A stretch of 64,000 nt of DNA from Streptosporangiaceae bacterium (GCA_025934375.1 JAICYD010000005.1:61058-125057), one strand, 5' to 3'; shown: positions 54,120 through 62,978, counted from the stretch's first letter. A program made the numbers and translations. The notes: generated by a model not told the origin, from the letters alone.

Positions 54120-56269
54120 GATGCCTGCGCCCCTTTCCCGGGCTCAGCCTGCCTTATGTCGGCCAGCACAGTGCCGGCCCGCTCGGTGCCGGCCAGCACC
54201 GTGCCGGCCCGCTCGGTGTCGGCCAGTACAGTGCCGGCCAGCACAGTGTCGGCCAGCACCAGCTTGGCCGGGGTGATCGGCAAGCCACGAACCCGGTGGC
54301 CGGTCGCGTGCCACACCGCGTTGCCGATCGCGGCGGCGGTGCCGGTGATGCCTATCTCCCCGATGCCCTTGGCGCCAACCGTGCCCAGGTGCTCGTCGTC
54401 TTCCTCGATCCAGGAGGCTTCCACGTCCGGGACGTCCGCGCAGGTCGCGATGTGGTACTGGGCGAGGTCCTGGCGGACGAAACCGCCGGCCGATGGGTCA
54501 ATGGGCGTGGCCTCCATCAGCGCCATCCCCAGGCCCATCGTCATGCCGCCGATGAGCTGCGACCTGGCCAGCATCGAGTCGATGACGCGGCCGACGGCGA
54601 ACACGCCGAGCAGTCGCGGCACGCGGACCTCCCCCGTGCCGGGATCGACGAGCACCTGCGCGAACTGGGCGCCGAACGCGTGCCGGGCGAACCCGGAGTC
54701 GCCCGCCACCTCCGCGCTGGTGTCAGCCCGGCCGTGGCGCCCGTCCTTGAGCAGGTCCTCGCACGCCGCCACGACGGCCGTGCCCCACGACGCCGTGCCC
54801 ATGGACCCTCCGGCCAGCCACGCGCCGGGCAGCGCGCTGTCGCCCAGCTCGACCCGGACCCGCCGGACGTCGACCCCCAGCGCGCCGGCCGCGATCCGCG
54901 TCAGCGCCGTCCGCGCCCCGGTGCCGATGTCGGCGGCCGCGATCCGCACCACGAAGCCGTCGCCGTCCGCGTCCGCGCTGGCCTGGGACGGGCGTCGCCG
55001 CGCCGGGTACGTCGAGGCGGCGACGCCGGTGCCGACGAGCCAGTTCCCGCGCCGGCGCTGGCCGGGCCGCGGGTCTCGCCCAGCCCAGCCGAACAGCCGC
55101 GCGCCCTCGCGCAGGCAGGCGATCAGGTTGCGGGAGGAGAACGGCAGCCCGCTGTCGGGCTCGACGGCCGCGTCGTTGCGGATCCGCAGCTCCACCGGGT
55201 CGATGCCGGCCGCGGCGGCCAGCTCATCCATCGCCGACTCCAGCGCGTACACGCCGGGGGCCTCCCCCGGGGCGCGCATCCACGACGGGGCGGGGACGTT
55301 CAGCCGGGCCAGCCGGTGGGCGGTCCGCATCGCCGGCGTCGCGTACAGGACGCGGGTAGCGGCGGCGGCCTGCTCGGCGAACTCGGTGCGGATCGCGGTG
55401 TGCTCGATGACGTCGTGGGAGACCGCCGTCAGCCGCCCGTCCGCGCTCGCGCCGAGCCGCAGGTGCTGGATGGTCGGCGTCCGGTGCCCGGTCAGGGCGA
55501 ACATCTGCTGCCTGCTCAGCGCCACCTTCACCGGCCGTCCCGCCTCGCGGGCGGCGAGCGCGGCGAGGATGGCGTGCGGGCGCGTGTCCCCCTTCGACCC
55601 GAAGCCGCCGCCGACGTGCGGGGAGATCACCCGGACCCGGTGCGCGGGCAGGCCCAGCACCGAGGCGATCGTGTCCCGGTCCGCCGACGGCCCTTGCGTG
55701 GAGTCCCAGACCGTCAGCCGGCCGTTACCCCAGGCGGCGATCGCGGCGTGCGGCTCCATGGGGTTGTTGTGCTGGGCCGGCGTGGTGTAGGTCACCGACA
55801 CCTGGGCATCGGCCCGGGCCAGCCCGGCGGGAACGTCGCCGTAGCCGGTGACCGCCGGCAGGTCCGGGTTCACCGTCTCGGGCGTGTACAGGCCGGGATC
55901 ATCGGCCCGCAAGATCACCTCGTGCGGGCTTTCGGCGTAGCTGACCCGGATCGCCGCCGCGGCGTCCTGGGCGTTCTCCAGGGTGTCGGCCACCACCGCG
56001 GCCACCAGCTGGCCCCGGTAAGTGACCGTGCGCGACCCGAAGATCAACAGCTCATAGGGGCCGCTCAGTCCGAACGGGGCCGTGGTGTCCGCCGATAGCA
56101 CCGTGATCACGCCGGGCATGGCCAGTGCGGCGCGGGCGTCCACCCGGCGGATCTGCCCGCACGCGATCGGGGACTGGACCGGCCACGCGTAGGCCAGGTC
56201 GTCGACGGGGTACTCCGCGGCGTACCGGGCGCGGCCGGTGACCTTGGCCACCGCCTCGACGCGGTTCAT
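54116..56269 (-). CDS. molybdopterin-binding subunit of an aldehyde/xanthine dehydrogenase
   Basis: The 717-aa large subunit of a three-part xanthine-dehydrogenase-family enzyme. It shows [80 protein letters not shown], and the catalytic Glu region in [20 protein letters not shown]. This order resembles PaoC (YagR). The tail after residue 680 is a run of pentapeptides of the form (D/G)T(V/E)(L/R)A. It overlaps the FAD subunit gene by 4 bases. It probably oxidises aromatic or aliphatic aldehydes; no Tat signal is seen on the small subunit, so a cytoplasmic site is likely. Confidence 0.88.
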   Translation of the reverse strand: MNRVEAVAKVTGRARYAAEYPVDDLAYAWPVQSPIACGQIRRVDARAALAMPGVITVLSADTTAPFGLSGPYELLIFGSRTVTYRGQLVAAVVADTLENAQDAAAAIRVSYAESPHEVILRADDPGLYTPETVNPDLPAVTGYGDVPAGLARADAQVSVTYTTPAQHNNPMEPHAAIAAWGNGRLTVWDSTQGPSADRDTIASVLGLPAHRVRVISPHVGGGFGSKGDTRPHAILAALAAREAGRPVKVALSRQQMFALTGHRTPTIQHLRLGASADGRLTAVSHDVIEHTAIRTEFAEQAAAATRVLYATPAMRTAHRLARLNVPAPSWMRAPGEAPGVYALESAMDELAAAAGIDPVELRIRNDAAVEPDSGLPFSSRNLIACLREGARLFGWAGRDPRPGQRRRGNWLVGTGVAASTYPARRRPSQASADADGDGFVVRIAAADIGTGARTALTRIAAGALGVDVRRVRVELGDSALPGAWLAGGSMGTASWGTAVVAACEDLLKDGRHGRADTSAEVAGDSGFARHAFGAQFAQVLVDPGTGEVRVPRLLGVFAVGRVIDSMLARSQLIGGMTMGLGMALMEATPIDPSAGGFVRQDLAQYHIATCADVPDVEASWIEEDDEHLGTVGAKGIGEIGITGTAAAIGNAVWHATGHRVRGLPITPAKLVLADTVLAGTVLADTERAGTVLAGTERAGTVLADIRQAEPGKGAQAS
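54161..54250 (-). repeat. 15-bp tandem repeats encoding pentapeptides
   Basis: Six consecutive 15-bp units (54161-54175 through 54236-54250) alternate GGCCAGCACAGTGCC-like and GGCCCGCTCGGTGCC-like forms, giving a 30-bp higher-order period in the first four. On the minus strand they encode GTVLA and GTERA pentapeptides at the end of the molybdenum subunit. Confidence 0.85.
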
Positions 56270-57300
56270 GGCCGCTTCCCGGGGGAGGGGCCGGCGCCGC
56301 CCGGGGTGACCAGCTCCTCCAAGGTGGCGGTGATCAGGTTGCGGGCCAGCCGCACCTTGTACTCGTTGCCGGGCAGGGGGCGGGCGGGGCGCAGCTCGGC
56401 GTCCGCCGCGTGCTCGAACGCGGCCCGCGAGGCGCTGGCGCCGGCCAGGGCGCGCTCGGCGTAATGGCAGCGCCAGGGCGCGTGCGCGACCCCGCCGAGG
56501 GCCAGCCGGGCCGCGCCGATCCGGCCGCCGGGGCCCACGTCGATCGCCGCCGCGACGCTGACCAGGGCGAAGGCGAACGACGCGCGTTCGCGGACCTTCC
56601 GGTAGGCCTGCCTGACCGGCGGCGGGACGAACGTTTCAGGCGACAGCTCGACCACGTTGATCAGCTCGCCGTCTTCCAAGACGGTGTCCCGCTCCGGCTC
56701 CCGGCCGGGCAGCCGGTGCAGGCCCGGCATCGGGATCTGGCGGTCCCCCGCCGGGCCGGTGACGTGCACCGTGGCGCCCAGCGCGGTGAGCGCCACCGCC
56801 ATGTCGGAGGGGTGCGTGGCCCGGCAGGACTCGCAGTGGCCGAGGATCGCGAGGTTCTCGGTGTCGGCGCCGGGCGCGTTGGCCTGGCATCCCGATCCCG
56901 GGTCGCGCTTGCCGCACGCCATCGAGGTGTCCTGGAAGTACGGGCACCGGGTGCGCTGCAGGAGGTTCCCGCCGACGGTGGCCATGTTCCGGATCTGCCC
57001 GGACGCCCCCGAGACGAGCGCGCGGGCGAGCATCGGGTAGAACTCGCGGACGGCCGGGTGGGCGGCGACGTCACTGTTGCGGGTGGCCGCTCCGATGAAC
57101 AGCCGGCCCGGCTCGTTGGGGAGCGTGAACACGCCTTTGATCGTGGCCCCGGTCACGTCGATCAGCTGGTCGGGGGCGGCGACGCCCAGGCGCATCAGGT
57201 CCACGAGGTTGGTCCCGCCGCCGAGGTAGGCGGTGCCGGGCCGGTACCGCGCCACCGCGTCGGCGGCGTCGGTCGCCCTCGCGTAGCGGAAGGGCCTCAT
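56266..57300 (-). CDS. FAD-binding subunit of an aldehyde/xanthine dehydrogenase with extra Fe-S loop
   Basis: A 344-aa middle subunit. The FAD motif [15 protein letters not shown] lies near residue 26, then [13 protein letters not shown] and [20 protein letters not shown]. The Cys-rich loop [20 protein letters not shown] and a later CESC suggest the additional 4Fe-4S cluster known from PaoB/YagS-type subunits. The start ATG 57300 lies in the third copy of a 17-bp tandem repeat that joins it to the small subunit gene. Electron transfer from the molybdenum site through FAD is inferred. Confidence 0.88.
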   Translation of the reverse strand: MRPFRYARATDAADAVARYRPGTAYLGGGTNLVDLMRLGVAAPDQLIDVTGATIKGVFTLPNEPGRLFIGAATRNSDVAAHPAVREFYPMLARALVSGASGQIRNMATVGGNLLQRTRCPYFQDTSMACGKRDPGSGCQANAPGADTENLAILGHCESCRATHPSDMAVALTALGATVHVTGPAGDRQIPMPGLHRLPGREPERDTVLEDGELINVVELSPETFVPPPVRQAYRKVRERASFAFALVSVAAAIDVGPGGRIGAARLALGGVAHAPWRCHYAERALAGASASRAAFEHAADAELRPARPLPGNEYKVRLARNLITATLEELVTPGGAGPSPGKRP

Positions 57301-57342
57301 GGCACTGCCCCGGTCATGGCACTGCCCCGGTCATGGCACTGC
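57298..57342 (-). repeat. 17-bp tandem triplication across a stop/start junction
   Basis: CATGGCACTGCCCCGGT occurs at 57298-57314 and 57315-57331, with a third, partial copy from 57332. Read on the minus strand, each copy carries an ATG inside an ATGA or ATGAG junction. The most upstream ATG overlaps the stop of the small subunit, the most downstream one starts the FAD subunit. Confidence 0.85.
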
Positions 57343-57939
57343 GCCCTTCGTTTCCGCGACGGCGGCGATCGCCTTGACGATGTTGACGTAGGCGCCGCAG
57401 CGGCACAGGTTCCCGCTCATCCGCTCGCGGATCTCCCCCGGCGTCAGCTCCGGCTCCTGGCGGGGGTCGGCGGTGACCGCGCTCGGGCCGGGCTCGGTGA
57501 GCATCCCGGCGGCCGAGCACAGCTGCCCCGGCGTGCAGTACCCGCACTGCAAGGCGTCGTGGTCGATGAACGCCTGCTGCAGGGGCGATAGATTTGCCCC
57601 TTCATCGCCCGTGCCCCGGGGGGTACGGGGGGTCGCCCCCCCGGGAGAAAACCGCAGGGGCGATAGATTCGCCCCTGCATCGCCCTGGGCGAGCCCCTCC
57701 ACCGTGGTGAGCCGCGCGCCGTCGTACGCCACGGCCAGCGCCAGGCAGGCGTTGACGCGGCGGCCGTCCACCAGCACCGTGCAGGCACCGCACTGTCCGT
57801 GGTCGCAGCCTTTCTTCGCGCCGGTCAGCCCCAGCCGCTCGCGCAGCAGGTCAAGCACTGAGGTGCGCGGGTCAACCTTGGCCGTGCGGCGCTCCCCGTT
57901 GACGGTCACGGTCACCTGGTAGGTCGCGCTCGGTTCCAA
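57331..57939 (-). CDS. [2Fe-2S] subunit of an aldehyde/xanthine dehydrogenase with internal insertion
   Basis: A 202-aa small subunit. The plant-type ferredoxin domain shows GCDHGQCGACTVLVDGRRVN and ACLALA; the second helical domain shows ALQCGYCTPGQLCSAAG and MSGNLCRCGAYVNIVKA, so all eight cluster cysteines are present. Between TVEGLAQG and LQQAFIDHD the family normally has a few residues; here about 25 extra residues contain the duplicated GD(A/E)GANLSPL, from a duplicated 32-bp DNA element. It is the first gene of the dehydrogenase operon. No Tat signal is seen. Confidence 0.88.
   Translation of the reverse strand: MEPSATYQVTVTVNGERRTAKVDPRTSVLDLLRERLGLTGAKKGCDHGQCGACTVLVDGRRVNACLALAVAYDGARLTTVEGLAQGDAGANLSPLRFSPGGATPRTPRGTGDEGANLSPLQQAFIDHDALQCGYCTPGQLCSAAGMLTEPGPSAVTADPRQEPELTPGEIRERMSGNLCRCGAYVNIVKAIAAVAETKGAVP
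57579..57685. repeat. duplicated 32-bp palindrome-bearing element inside the [2Fe-2S] gene
   Basis: The copies at 57579-57610 and 57654-57685 agree at 30 of 32 positions. Each contains GGGGCGATAGATT followed by CGCCCC or TGCCCC, a short palindrome. The 43 bases between them hold a second GGGG/CCCC-rich palindrome. The structure keeps the reading frame. Confidence 0.8.
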
Positions 57940-57964
57940 GGTCGTCCTCCCTGCCCGGCGGCAG

Positions 57965-59428
57965 TCATGACGGGGCTCCCTGCCCCGCTGGCTTCTCAGC
58001 GCGTGCCTCGCGCTCGAACAGGCGGATGATCTCCTCCACCGAGTGGCCCTTGGTCTCCGGCAAGAACCGCAGCACGAAGACGACGGCCATCACGCACAGG
58101 GCCGCGAAGCAGACCATGATCCAGGCCAGGCCGACCCCCGACTGCCAGGTCGGGAAGACCTCGACCAGCGCGAAGTTGGCTATCCAGTCGACGGCCGCGC
58201 AGATCGCCGCCGCCTGGCCGCGCACCGCGGTCGGGAAGACCTCGCCCTGGATGAGCCAGCCGGTCCCGCCGACGCCGGCGGCGAACGAGGCGATGAACGC
58301 GTCCAGGCCGATGGTGACCACGACGATCCGGGTCATGCCCGCCAGCAGCGCCAGCCCGCCCGCGGTGAGCAGCGCCGACAGCGCCATCCCGATGTAGCCG
58401 CCGATGGCCAGCTTGCGGCGCCCCGCCCGGTCGATGAACTTGAAGGCCACGTAGGTGGCCAGCACGTTGACCGCGGACATGATCGCGGTGACCTCCACCC
58501 CGGCGATGGTCGAGGCGACCTTGTCCGCGCCGCCGGACTGGAACAAGCTGCCCAGCAGCTTCGGCCCGTAGTACAGCGGCACGTTGATCCCGGTGATCTG
58601 CTGGAAGATGAAGAAGCCGCAGACGACCATGAGCGCGCGGCGCACGCCGGGGGTCCACCGGCTGCGGCGCGAGTTGCGCGCGTCCTCCTGGTCGATTTGC
58701 CGCGCGGTGTCCCGCACGTCGTCAACCGATGCCTGGACGCCGAGGACGGCCAGCGCGTCGCGGACCTTCTCGTACTTGCCGTGCCGCATCAGCCAGCGCG
58801 GGGATTCGGGCATCGAGCTGCGCAGCACCACCGCGAGCACGGCGGGCACCGCGCCCAGGCCCAGGATGACGCGCCAGTCCGCCCCGCCCGCCGAGCCGGG
58901 GAAGGCCCACAGGACCACCAGCGCGACCATGTAGGACACCAGGATGCCCACGGTGATCATCCACTGCTGCAGGATGGACAGCGCGCCGCGGCGGCTGCTC
59001 GGCGCGTACTCCGCGATGTAGGCGGTGGCGATCGCCGAGTCCGCGCCGATGGCCAGCCCGATGAGCGTTCGCGCGAACAGCAGGACGGCCACGTTCGGCG
59101 TGAAGGCCGACAGCAGCGCCCCCAGGGCGTAGATCGCCGCGTCGATGACCAGCAGCGACTTGCGGCCGAAGCGGTCGGCCAGCGGCCCCGCGGCCAGTGC
59201 CCCGACCGCCGCGCCCAGGGACGCGCCGGCCACCAGGTAGCCTTGCGCGAACCCGTTGAGCTGGTACGGGACGAAGTTCAGGGCGGCGCCGATGTTGGAC
59301 GTGTCGTACCCGAACAAGAAGCCGCCGAGCGTGGACAGCAGGGTCAGTCGCCAGTAGAAGGCGGTCGCGGGGCGCTGGTCCAGTTCGGCCAAGACGTTCG
59401 CACCGGATGGCCGTACCATCTTCTTCAC
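57965..59428 (-). CDS. MFS sugar porter
   Basis: A 487-aa, 12-helix transporter of the sugar porter subfamily. Signatures are GGFLFGYDTSNIGAALNFVP, PLADRFGRKSLLVIDAAIYA, RTLIGLAIGADSAIATAYIA, MPESPRWLMRHGKYEKVRDA, FFIFQQITGINVPLYYGPK and the closing RFLPETKGHSVEEI. Proton-coupled uptake of a sugar or polyol is likely. GTG 59428 has GGAGG upstream; ATG 59419 is three codons downstream. A full SigB-type promoter lies 35 bases ahead. Longer readings extend through that promoter and are rejected. Confidence 0.88.
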   Translation of the reverse strand: MKKMVRPSGANVLAELDQRPATAFYWRLTLLSTLGGFLFGYDTSNIGAALNFVPYQLNGFAQGYLVAGASLGAAVGALAAGPLADRFGRKSLLVIDAAIYALGALLSAFTPNVAVLLFARTLIGLAIGADSAIATAYIAEYAPSSRRGALSILQQWMITVGILVSYMVALVVLWAFPGSAGGADWRVILGLGAVPAVLAVVLRSSMPESPRWLMRHGKYEKVRDALAVLGVQASVDDVRDTARQIDQEDARNSRRSRWTPGVRRALMVVCGFFIFQQITGINVPLYYGPKLLGSLFQSGGADKVASTIAGVEVTAIMSAVNVLATYVAFKFIDRAGRRKLAIGGYIGMALSALLTAGGLALLAGMTRIVVVTIGLDAFIASFAAGVGGTGWLIQGEVFPTAVRGQAAAICAAVDWIANFALVEVFPTWQSGVGLAWIMVCFAALCVMAVVFVLRFLPETKGHSVEEIIRLFEREARAEKPAGQGAPS

Positions 59429-59462
59429 TGCGCGTGCACCTCCGGGAGTTCCGCGCTTGCCG

Positions 59463-59487
59463 CTACCCGGGCCGCCGGCCGGCAAAC
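59463..59487 (-). promoter_or_regulatory. SigB-type promoter of the MFS porter
   Basis: On the minus strand GTTT (59487-59484), 15 bases, GGGTAG (59468-59463). It is a complete match with a leader of about 28 bases to GTG 59428. Confidence 0.6.
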
Positions 59488-59660
59488 GGTCGGTTAACCA
59501 GGACGGCACGGGTAAGCCGGGAACGGCGGGGGACTTGTGCCCAGGGGCCACGGACCGTAATAATATCTGCCGGCGATGCAGCACCTCGGAGCATCGCCGT
59601 CCCGCTGGTGGTCCGGAGACGCGGCCGCGAATCACGCCTTGAAAGGGTGGTGAACGCCGC

Positions 59661-60098
59661 GTGCCCGAGGACCGCTTTCCCGCGCTGTGGTCCGGTCAGG
59701 TCGCCGTGGTCAGAATGCCGGCCGAAATCGACGCCACCATCGCCGACGACATGCGCGAAGCGCTGCTGTCGGTGCTCAACCTAGGCGCCCGCGCGGTGGT
59801 GATCGACATGTCCCGCACCTCGTTTTGCGACTCGGCGGGCATCAGCGCCCTCATCCGGGCACAGCGCCGGGCCACCGCCAGCGATGCCCAGCTGTGCATC
59901 GCCGCCCATTCGGACGCCGTGCTGCGCCTGTTCTCCCTCATCGGGGTCAGCGCGGCGATCGACGTCTACCCCGATGTCTCCACCGCGCTGGCCTCCGTGC
60001 CGCGGGCGGCGTGGCAGGTCACCGGCTCACCCTCGTCACCCCGCGATGACCAGGCCCGCGCCGTCGAAGGCGACGACGGGGCGACAGCCGGCGGGTGA
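59661..60098 (+). CDS. STAS-domain anti-sigma factor antagonist (second)
   Basis: A 145-aa STAS protein. VAVVRMPAEIDATIADDMRE starts the domain; the phospho-acceptor region is VVIDMSRTSFCDSAGISALI with Ser in DSAG; AVLRLFSLIGVSAAIDVYPD closes it. A 30-residue Gly/Ala/Asp tail follows. GTG 59661 is in the expected position. It stands alone, divergent from the MFS porter, without its own kinase, and could be a target of one of the three SpoIIE phosphatases in the window. Confidence 0.85.
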   Translation: MPEDRFPALWSGQVAVVRMPAEIDATIADDMREALLSVLNLGARAVVIDMSRTSFCDSAGISALIRAQRRATASDAQLCIAAHSDAVLRLFSLIGVSAAIDVYPDVSTALASVPRAAWQVTGSPSSPRDDQARAVEGDDGATAGG

Positions 60099-60194
60099 CG
60101 GCCGGCCGGTGGCGGCCGTACCGCCCGCGGCCTGCGGGGGCCTGCGGGCGGACGGCTCACCGTTGCCCCCTTCGGGGGCGCTCCCCCGGTGACG

Positions 60195-60533
60195 TCAGTT
60201 GTGCTCGAAGGGGCGCGGCTGCCCGGGCGGCTCACCGCTCACGCCGGCCACGATGGTCGCGGCGATGTCGCGCAGCTTGACGTTCTGGTTCTGCGAGGCC
60301 TTGCGCAAGATGGCCAGGGCCTCATCCTGGGTGCACCGCCGGATCGCCATGATGACGCCGATGGCCTGGTCGATCAGCGCTCGCGACTCGATCGAGGAGC
60401 TCAGCTGGGCGTTGACGGCCATCACGGCCGCCATGCGCTCGCTGACCTGGTGCAGGAACTGCTCGACGTTCTGCGTGCAGGTCAGCGCGTCCTGCAAGCC
60501 CTGAAGGTCGTCGGGTCCCTCCTGCTGCGGCAT
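60195..60533 (-). CDS. ANTAR-domain protein
   Basis: A 112-aa protein. The N-terminal 45 residues are helical, with a GAF-like remnant at most; the ANTAR domain covers about 48-105: SRALIDQAIGVIMAIRRCTQ, DEALAILRKASQNQNVKLRD, IAATIVAGVSG. ANTAR domains bind paired RNA hairpins to prevent transcription termination. GGAGG lies ahead of ATG 60533; a longer reading to 60662 adds nothing conserved. It is similar in its domain to the ANTAR part at 52612. Confidence 0.85.
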   Translation of the reverse strand: MPQQEGPDDLQGLQDALTCTQNVEQFLHQVSERMAAVMAVNAQLSSSIESRALIDQAIGVIMAIRRCTQDEALAILRKASQNQNVKLRDIAATIVAGVSGEPPGQPRPFEHN

Positions 60534-60674
60534 GCCACCACCTCCTTTCCTGCGCGCCTGCCCGGGCTCCCCTGCCCGGTCAGGTGTTGGGCGTGCCTCC
60601 TGGTGATCTGTGACCCGCGGATCGTTGCCCACGGCCGGCTGCCCACGAAGGGGCGAGATCACGCGGGAAGCGAA

Positions 60675-60702
60675 AGGCCCGGGGCGCCTGTCCCCCGGGC
60701 CT
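60675..60702 (-). terminator. terminator of the GlsB/YeaQ-like gene
   Basis: AGGCCCGGGG (60675-60684) pairs with CCCCGGGCCT (60693-60702); on the minus strand it is followed by TTTCGC. It lies just past the stop at 60717. The gap 60534-60716 holds nothing else. Confidence 0.68.
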
Positions 60703-60716
60703 TCAGCGGCTGGCGG

Positions 60717-61046
60717 TTACCTGCGCGCCCAGCGCCGCCCCCGGTACCGTCCGTGAGAGCGACCGCGGTACCGGCTGTGGTACCGGCCGCGGAAAGCGCC
60801 GTGGTTGGTCAGCGCCGCGATCAGCAGCGCCGCCACGATAAGCGCGACGATGAAGGTGATGATCACGTGCCCGGGCCCGAGCAGGGCCGCGGTGACGATC
60901 CCGCCCACCAGCGCGCCCACGATCCCGAGCAGTATGGTCCGCACGATCCCGACCCGGTTACGGCCCGGCACCAGCAGGTGCGCGAGACCGCCGATCACCA
61001 AGCCGATGAGAAGCCACGTGAGAATGGCCGCGAGCGTAATCGTCAT
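60717..61046 (-). CDS. GlsB/YeaQ/YmgE-family membrane protein
   Basis: A 109-aa small membrane protein of the transglycosylase-associated (GlsB/YeaQ/YmgE) family, often stress-induced. Three helices carry the Gly-rich motifs ILTWLLIGLVIGGLAHLLVP, VRTILLGIVGALVGGIVTAA and VIITFIVALIVAALLIAA. The tail is unusual: Arg/Tyr/Gly repeats such as GRYHSRYRGRSHGRYRGRRW, a possible nucleic acid- or surface-binding extension. A SigB-type promoter candidate lies at 61128-61152. Confidence 0.85.
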   Translation of the reverse strand: MTITLAAILTWLLIGLVIGGLAHLLVPGRNRVGIVRTILLGIVGALVGGIVTAALLGPGHVIITFIVALIVAALLIAALTNHGAFRGRYHSRYRGRSHGRYRGRRWARR

Positions 61047-61127
61047 GGCTGTCCCGTTTCCCTTCGCCCCCGGGGCTACGGGAGGGTGCTCCGCTGGTCT
61101 CCCCGGGAGATCACTGCGGGGACTCGG

Positions 61128-61152
61128 CTACCCGGCCAAACCGGAACTATTC
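61128..61152 (-). promoter_or_regulatory. SigB-type promoter candidate of the GlsB/YeaQ gene
   Basis: On the minus strand GAAT (61152-61149), 15 bases, GGGTAG (61133-61128), about 80 bases ahead of ATG 61046. The same GAAT-N15-GGGTAG form occurs at 24537-24561. Confidence 0.45.
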
Positions 61153-61210
61153 ACCGCCTGGACTTTTCACCGGCTGAACCATTCACGGCCGGGCCCTTCA
61201 CGGTCCGTGG

Positions 61211-61522
61211 TCATTCACGGCGCCGGACGCGCTCAAGGGCCCGCGCCACCTCATCGGCCAGCGACGAATCCGGGGCGGGCACGGGGGCATCGGGAACGGC
61301 GTCCCTGGTCATCCGGCAGTCCAGGCACTCCACCTGGTCCAGCCTGCGGATCAGGTGCCTGCTGCCGCACCGGCCGCAGGCCGTCAGGGCGTCCGCCCAC
61401 CCGGCCTGCCGCTGGCAGGCCGGGCAGACCAGCACGAGGTGCTCGGCGACCACGCCCCGCCGCCACGGGCTCGGCCCGCGCTCGGGGTCGGACTGCCGGG
61501 TACCACAGCGATAGCAGGGCAT
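61211..61522 (-). CDS. small zinc-ribbon protein
   Basis: A 103-aa protein with four Cys pairs: MPCYRCGT, LVCPACQRQ, ACGRCGSRHL and VECLDCRM. These suggest two zinc ribbons. The C-terminal 30 residues form a charged helix. I do not recognise a named family. It lies 14 bases after the peroxiredoxin gene on the same strand and is probably co-transcribed, so a redox-linked role is possible but unproven. Confidence 0.65.
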   Translation of the reverse strand: MPCYRCGTRQSDPERGPSPWRRGVVAEHLVLVCPACQRQAGWADALTACGRCGSRHLIRRLDQVECLDCRMTRDAVPDAPVPAPDSSLADEVARALERVRRRE

Positions 61523-61536
61523 GGGTCAACCTGGCA

Positions 61537-61998
61537 TTACGCGAGGGCGGCGAGCGCCTTCTGGTAGTCGGCGATGTCCCGCGCCTGCGGAATCGGGTTG
61601 ACCACCTTCCAGCGCACGATGCCTTCCTTGTCGATGACGAAAGTGCCGCGGGTGGACACGCCCCTGGCCTCGTCGAGCACCCCGTAGGCCTGGGCGACCG
61701 CGCCGTGCGGCCAGAAGTCGGCCAGCAGCCCGAACTGGAAGTGCTCCGCGTCGGCCCACGCCCGGTGGGTGAACATCGAGTCCACCGACACCGTGAGCAG
61801 TTCCACGTCGTCGCGGTTGACCTCGGGGAATTCCTCCCGCAGGGCGCATAGCTCGCCACTGCACACGGGGCTGAAGGCAAGCGGGTAGAACACCAGCACC
61901 ACGTTCTTGGCGCCGCGGAAGCTGGACAGCTTCACCGGCGTCCCATGCTGGTCGGGAAGCTCGAAGTCCGGGGCCGCGTCCCCGATCTCAACTGCCAT
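61537..61998 (-). CDS. peroxiredoxin, AhpE type
   Basis: A 153-aa thiol peroxidase. It begins MAVEIGDAAPDFELPDQHGT, has the peroxidatic Cys in FYPLAFSPVCSGELCALREE and a second Cys four residues later, then VSVDSMFTHRAWADAEHFQF, and closes with GTFVIDKEGIVRWKVVNPI. It resembles mycobacterial AhpE. ATG 61998 starts the conserved sequence. It removes hydrogen peroxide or organic peroxides, fitting the stress theme of the region. Confidence 0.88.
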   Translation of the reverse strand: MAVEIGDAAPDFELPDQHGTPVKLSSFRGAKNVVLVFYPLAFSPVCSGELCALREEFPEVNRDDVELLTVSVDSMFTHRAWADAEHFQFGLLADFWPHGAVAQAYGVLDEARGVSTRGTFVIDKEGIVRWKVVNPIPQARDIADYQKALAALA

Positions 61999-62181
61999 GC
62001 CAGGTGGTTCCTTTCGGTCTGGGTCGGGCGGGCCGGGATCCGGCCTGCACCGATAAGTCTGCACCATGACATGAAGGCCAGGCGCGACGGTACCGCGCCG
62101 GCCGTGGGGGACGAAGACGGGCGGACGCCGCCCGTGGCGGCGCGGGCGCCCCGCGGGATACTCCGTCCCGCGGCGGGGGGA

Positions 62182-62610
62182 CTAGCGTTTTGCCTTGGGC
62201 GCCACCAGGCGTGATCCTGACCAGTCCCGTCCGGCGCTCACGCTGGACGTCTGGGACAGCCCCGCAGTCGGGGCCGCCTCGCCGATATCGCTCGGCTCAA
62301 CGTGACCCGTCCGGCCGGCCTTGGGGGTGAGCAGCCATATGTAGCCGCCGTCGGCGAGTGGCGTGAGCGCGTCAACGAGCGCGTCAACTAGGTCGCCGTC
62401 GTCCTCCCGCCACCACATGAGCACCACGTCGACGACGTCGTCGTAGTCCTCGTCCACGAGTTCCACGTCGTCGATCTCCGTGATCGCGTCACGAAGCTCC
62501 TCGTCGCAGTCGCTGTCGTAGCCGATCTCCTGCACCACCTGGCCCGGCTTTATCCCGAGCCGTTCGGCCTGGCCGCGTTCATCTTGCGCCTGGCGCGCGG
62601 TCGCGCTCAC
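62182..62610 (-). CDS. DUF3052-family protein
   Basis: A 142-aa soluble acidic protein. The family core is AERLGIKPGQVVQEIGYDSD, DEELRDAITEIDDVELVDED, VVDVVLMWWREDDGDLVDAL and GGYIWLLTPKAGRTGHVEPS, with SSVSAGRDWSGSRLVAPK at the end. It is usually found beside aceE in actinobacteria, as here, where it is divergent. Its function is unknown; a link to pyruvate metabolism is suggested only by conserved neighbourhood. A small hairpin (62151-62158 with 62166-62173) follows the stop. Confidence 0.88.
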   Translation of the reverse strand: MSATARQAQDERGQAERLGIKPGQVVQEIGYDSDCDEELRDAITEIDDVELVDEDYDDVVDVVLMWWREDDGDLVDALVDALTPLADGGYIWLLTPKAGRTGHVEPSDIGEAAPTAGLSQTSSVSAGRDWSGSRLVAPKAKR

Positions 62611-62796
62611 TGACGTTCCTCCTGAATCCTTCCCCGCGTCCCCCCGCCGCCCTCAAGCGCCAGTGGCCGCGTCAGTACTTCTTGTTGGGACAGTTCACAC
62701 TGGGTCGGCCCCGCGCGCAAGTGGCAATCTGGCGCTCGGCGAAACCGGCACCATATGTTGATCTTCCCGCCCCGCGGTGCCGCTACTCACAGTAGC

Positions 62797-62855
62797 CGGT
62801 AACTGGCGCTGGATGGCAACCTGCCCGAGGCGGCACACCGCCCCACCAGTTACCG
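62797..62855. promoter_or_regulatory. separated inverted repeat upstream of aceE
   Basis: CGGTAACTGG at 62797-62806 mirrors CCAGTTACCG at 62846-62855, 39 bases apart. It lies in the 368-base gap between the DUF3052 and aceE genes, about 125 bases before the aceE start. Two operator half-sites or a looped regulatory element are possible. Apart from this I see nothing clear in the gap; the part near 62860-62930 is AT-richer than its surroundings and likely holds the aceE promoter. Confidence 0.45.
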
Positions 62856-62978
62856 TTTGGTAGAGATGAAAATCCGGCCGGATCGTACGACGATTGGTCT
62901 GGACAACATGTGCACGTCGACAACATAGGAGCACCGCGGCCACTAGCCGCGCCTAACTGCGGAATGCGAGGCTACCCC

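Noticed and set aside
54161..54250. CRISPR-like array
   Set aside because: The units are contiguous 15-mers in a coding frame with no spacers and no cas genes.
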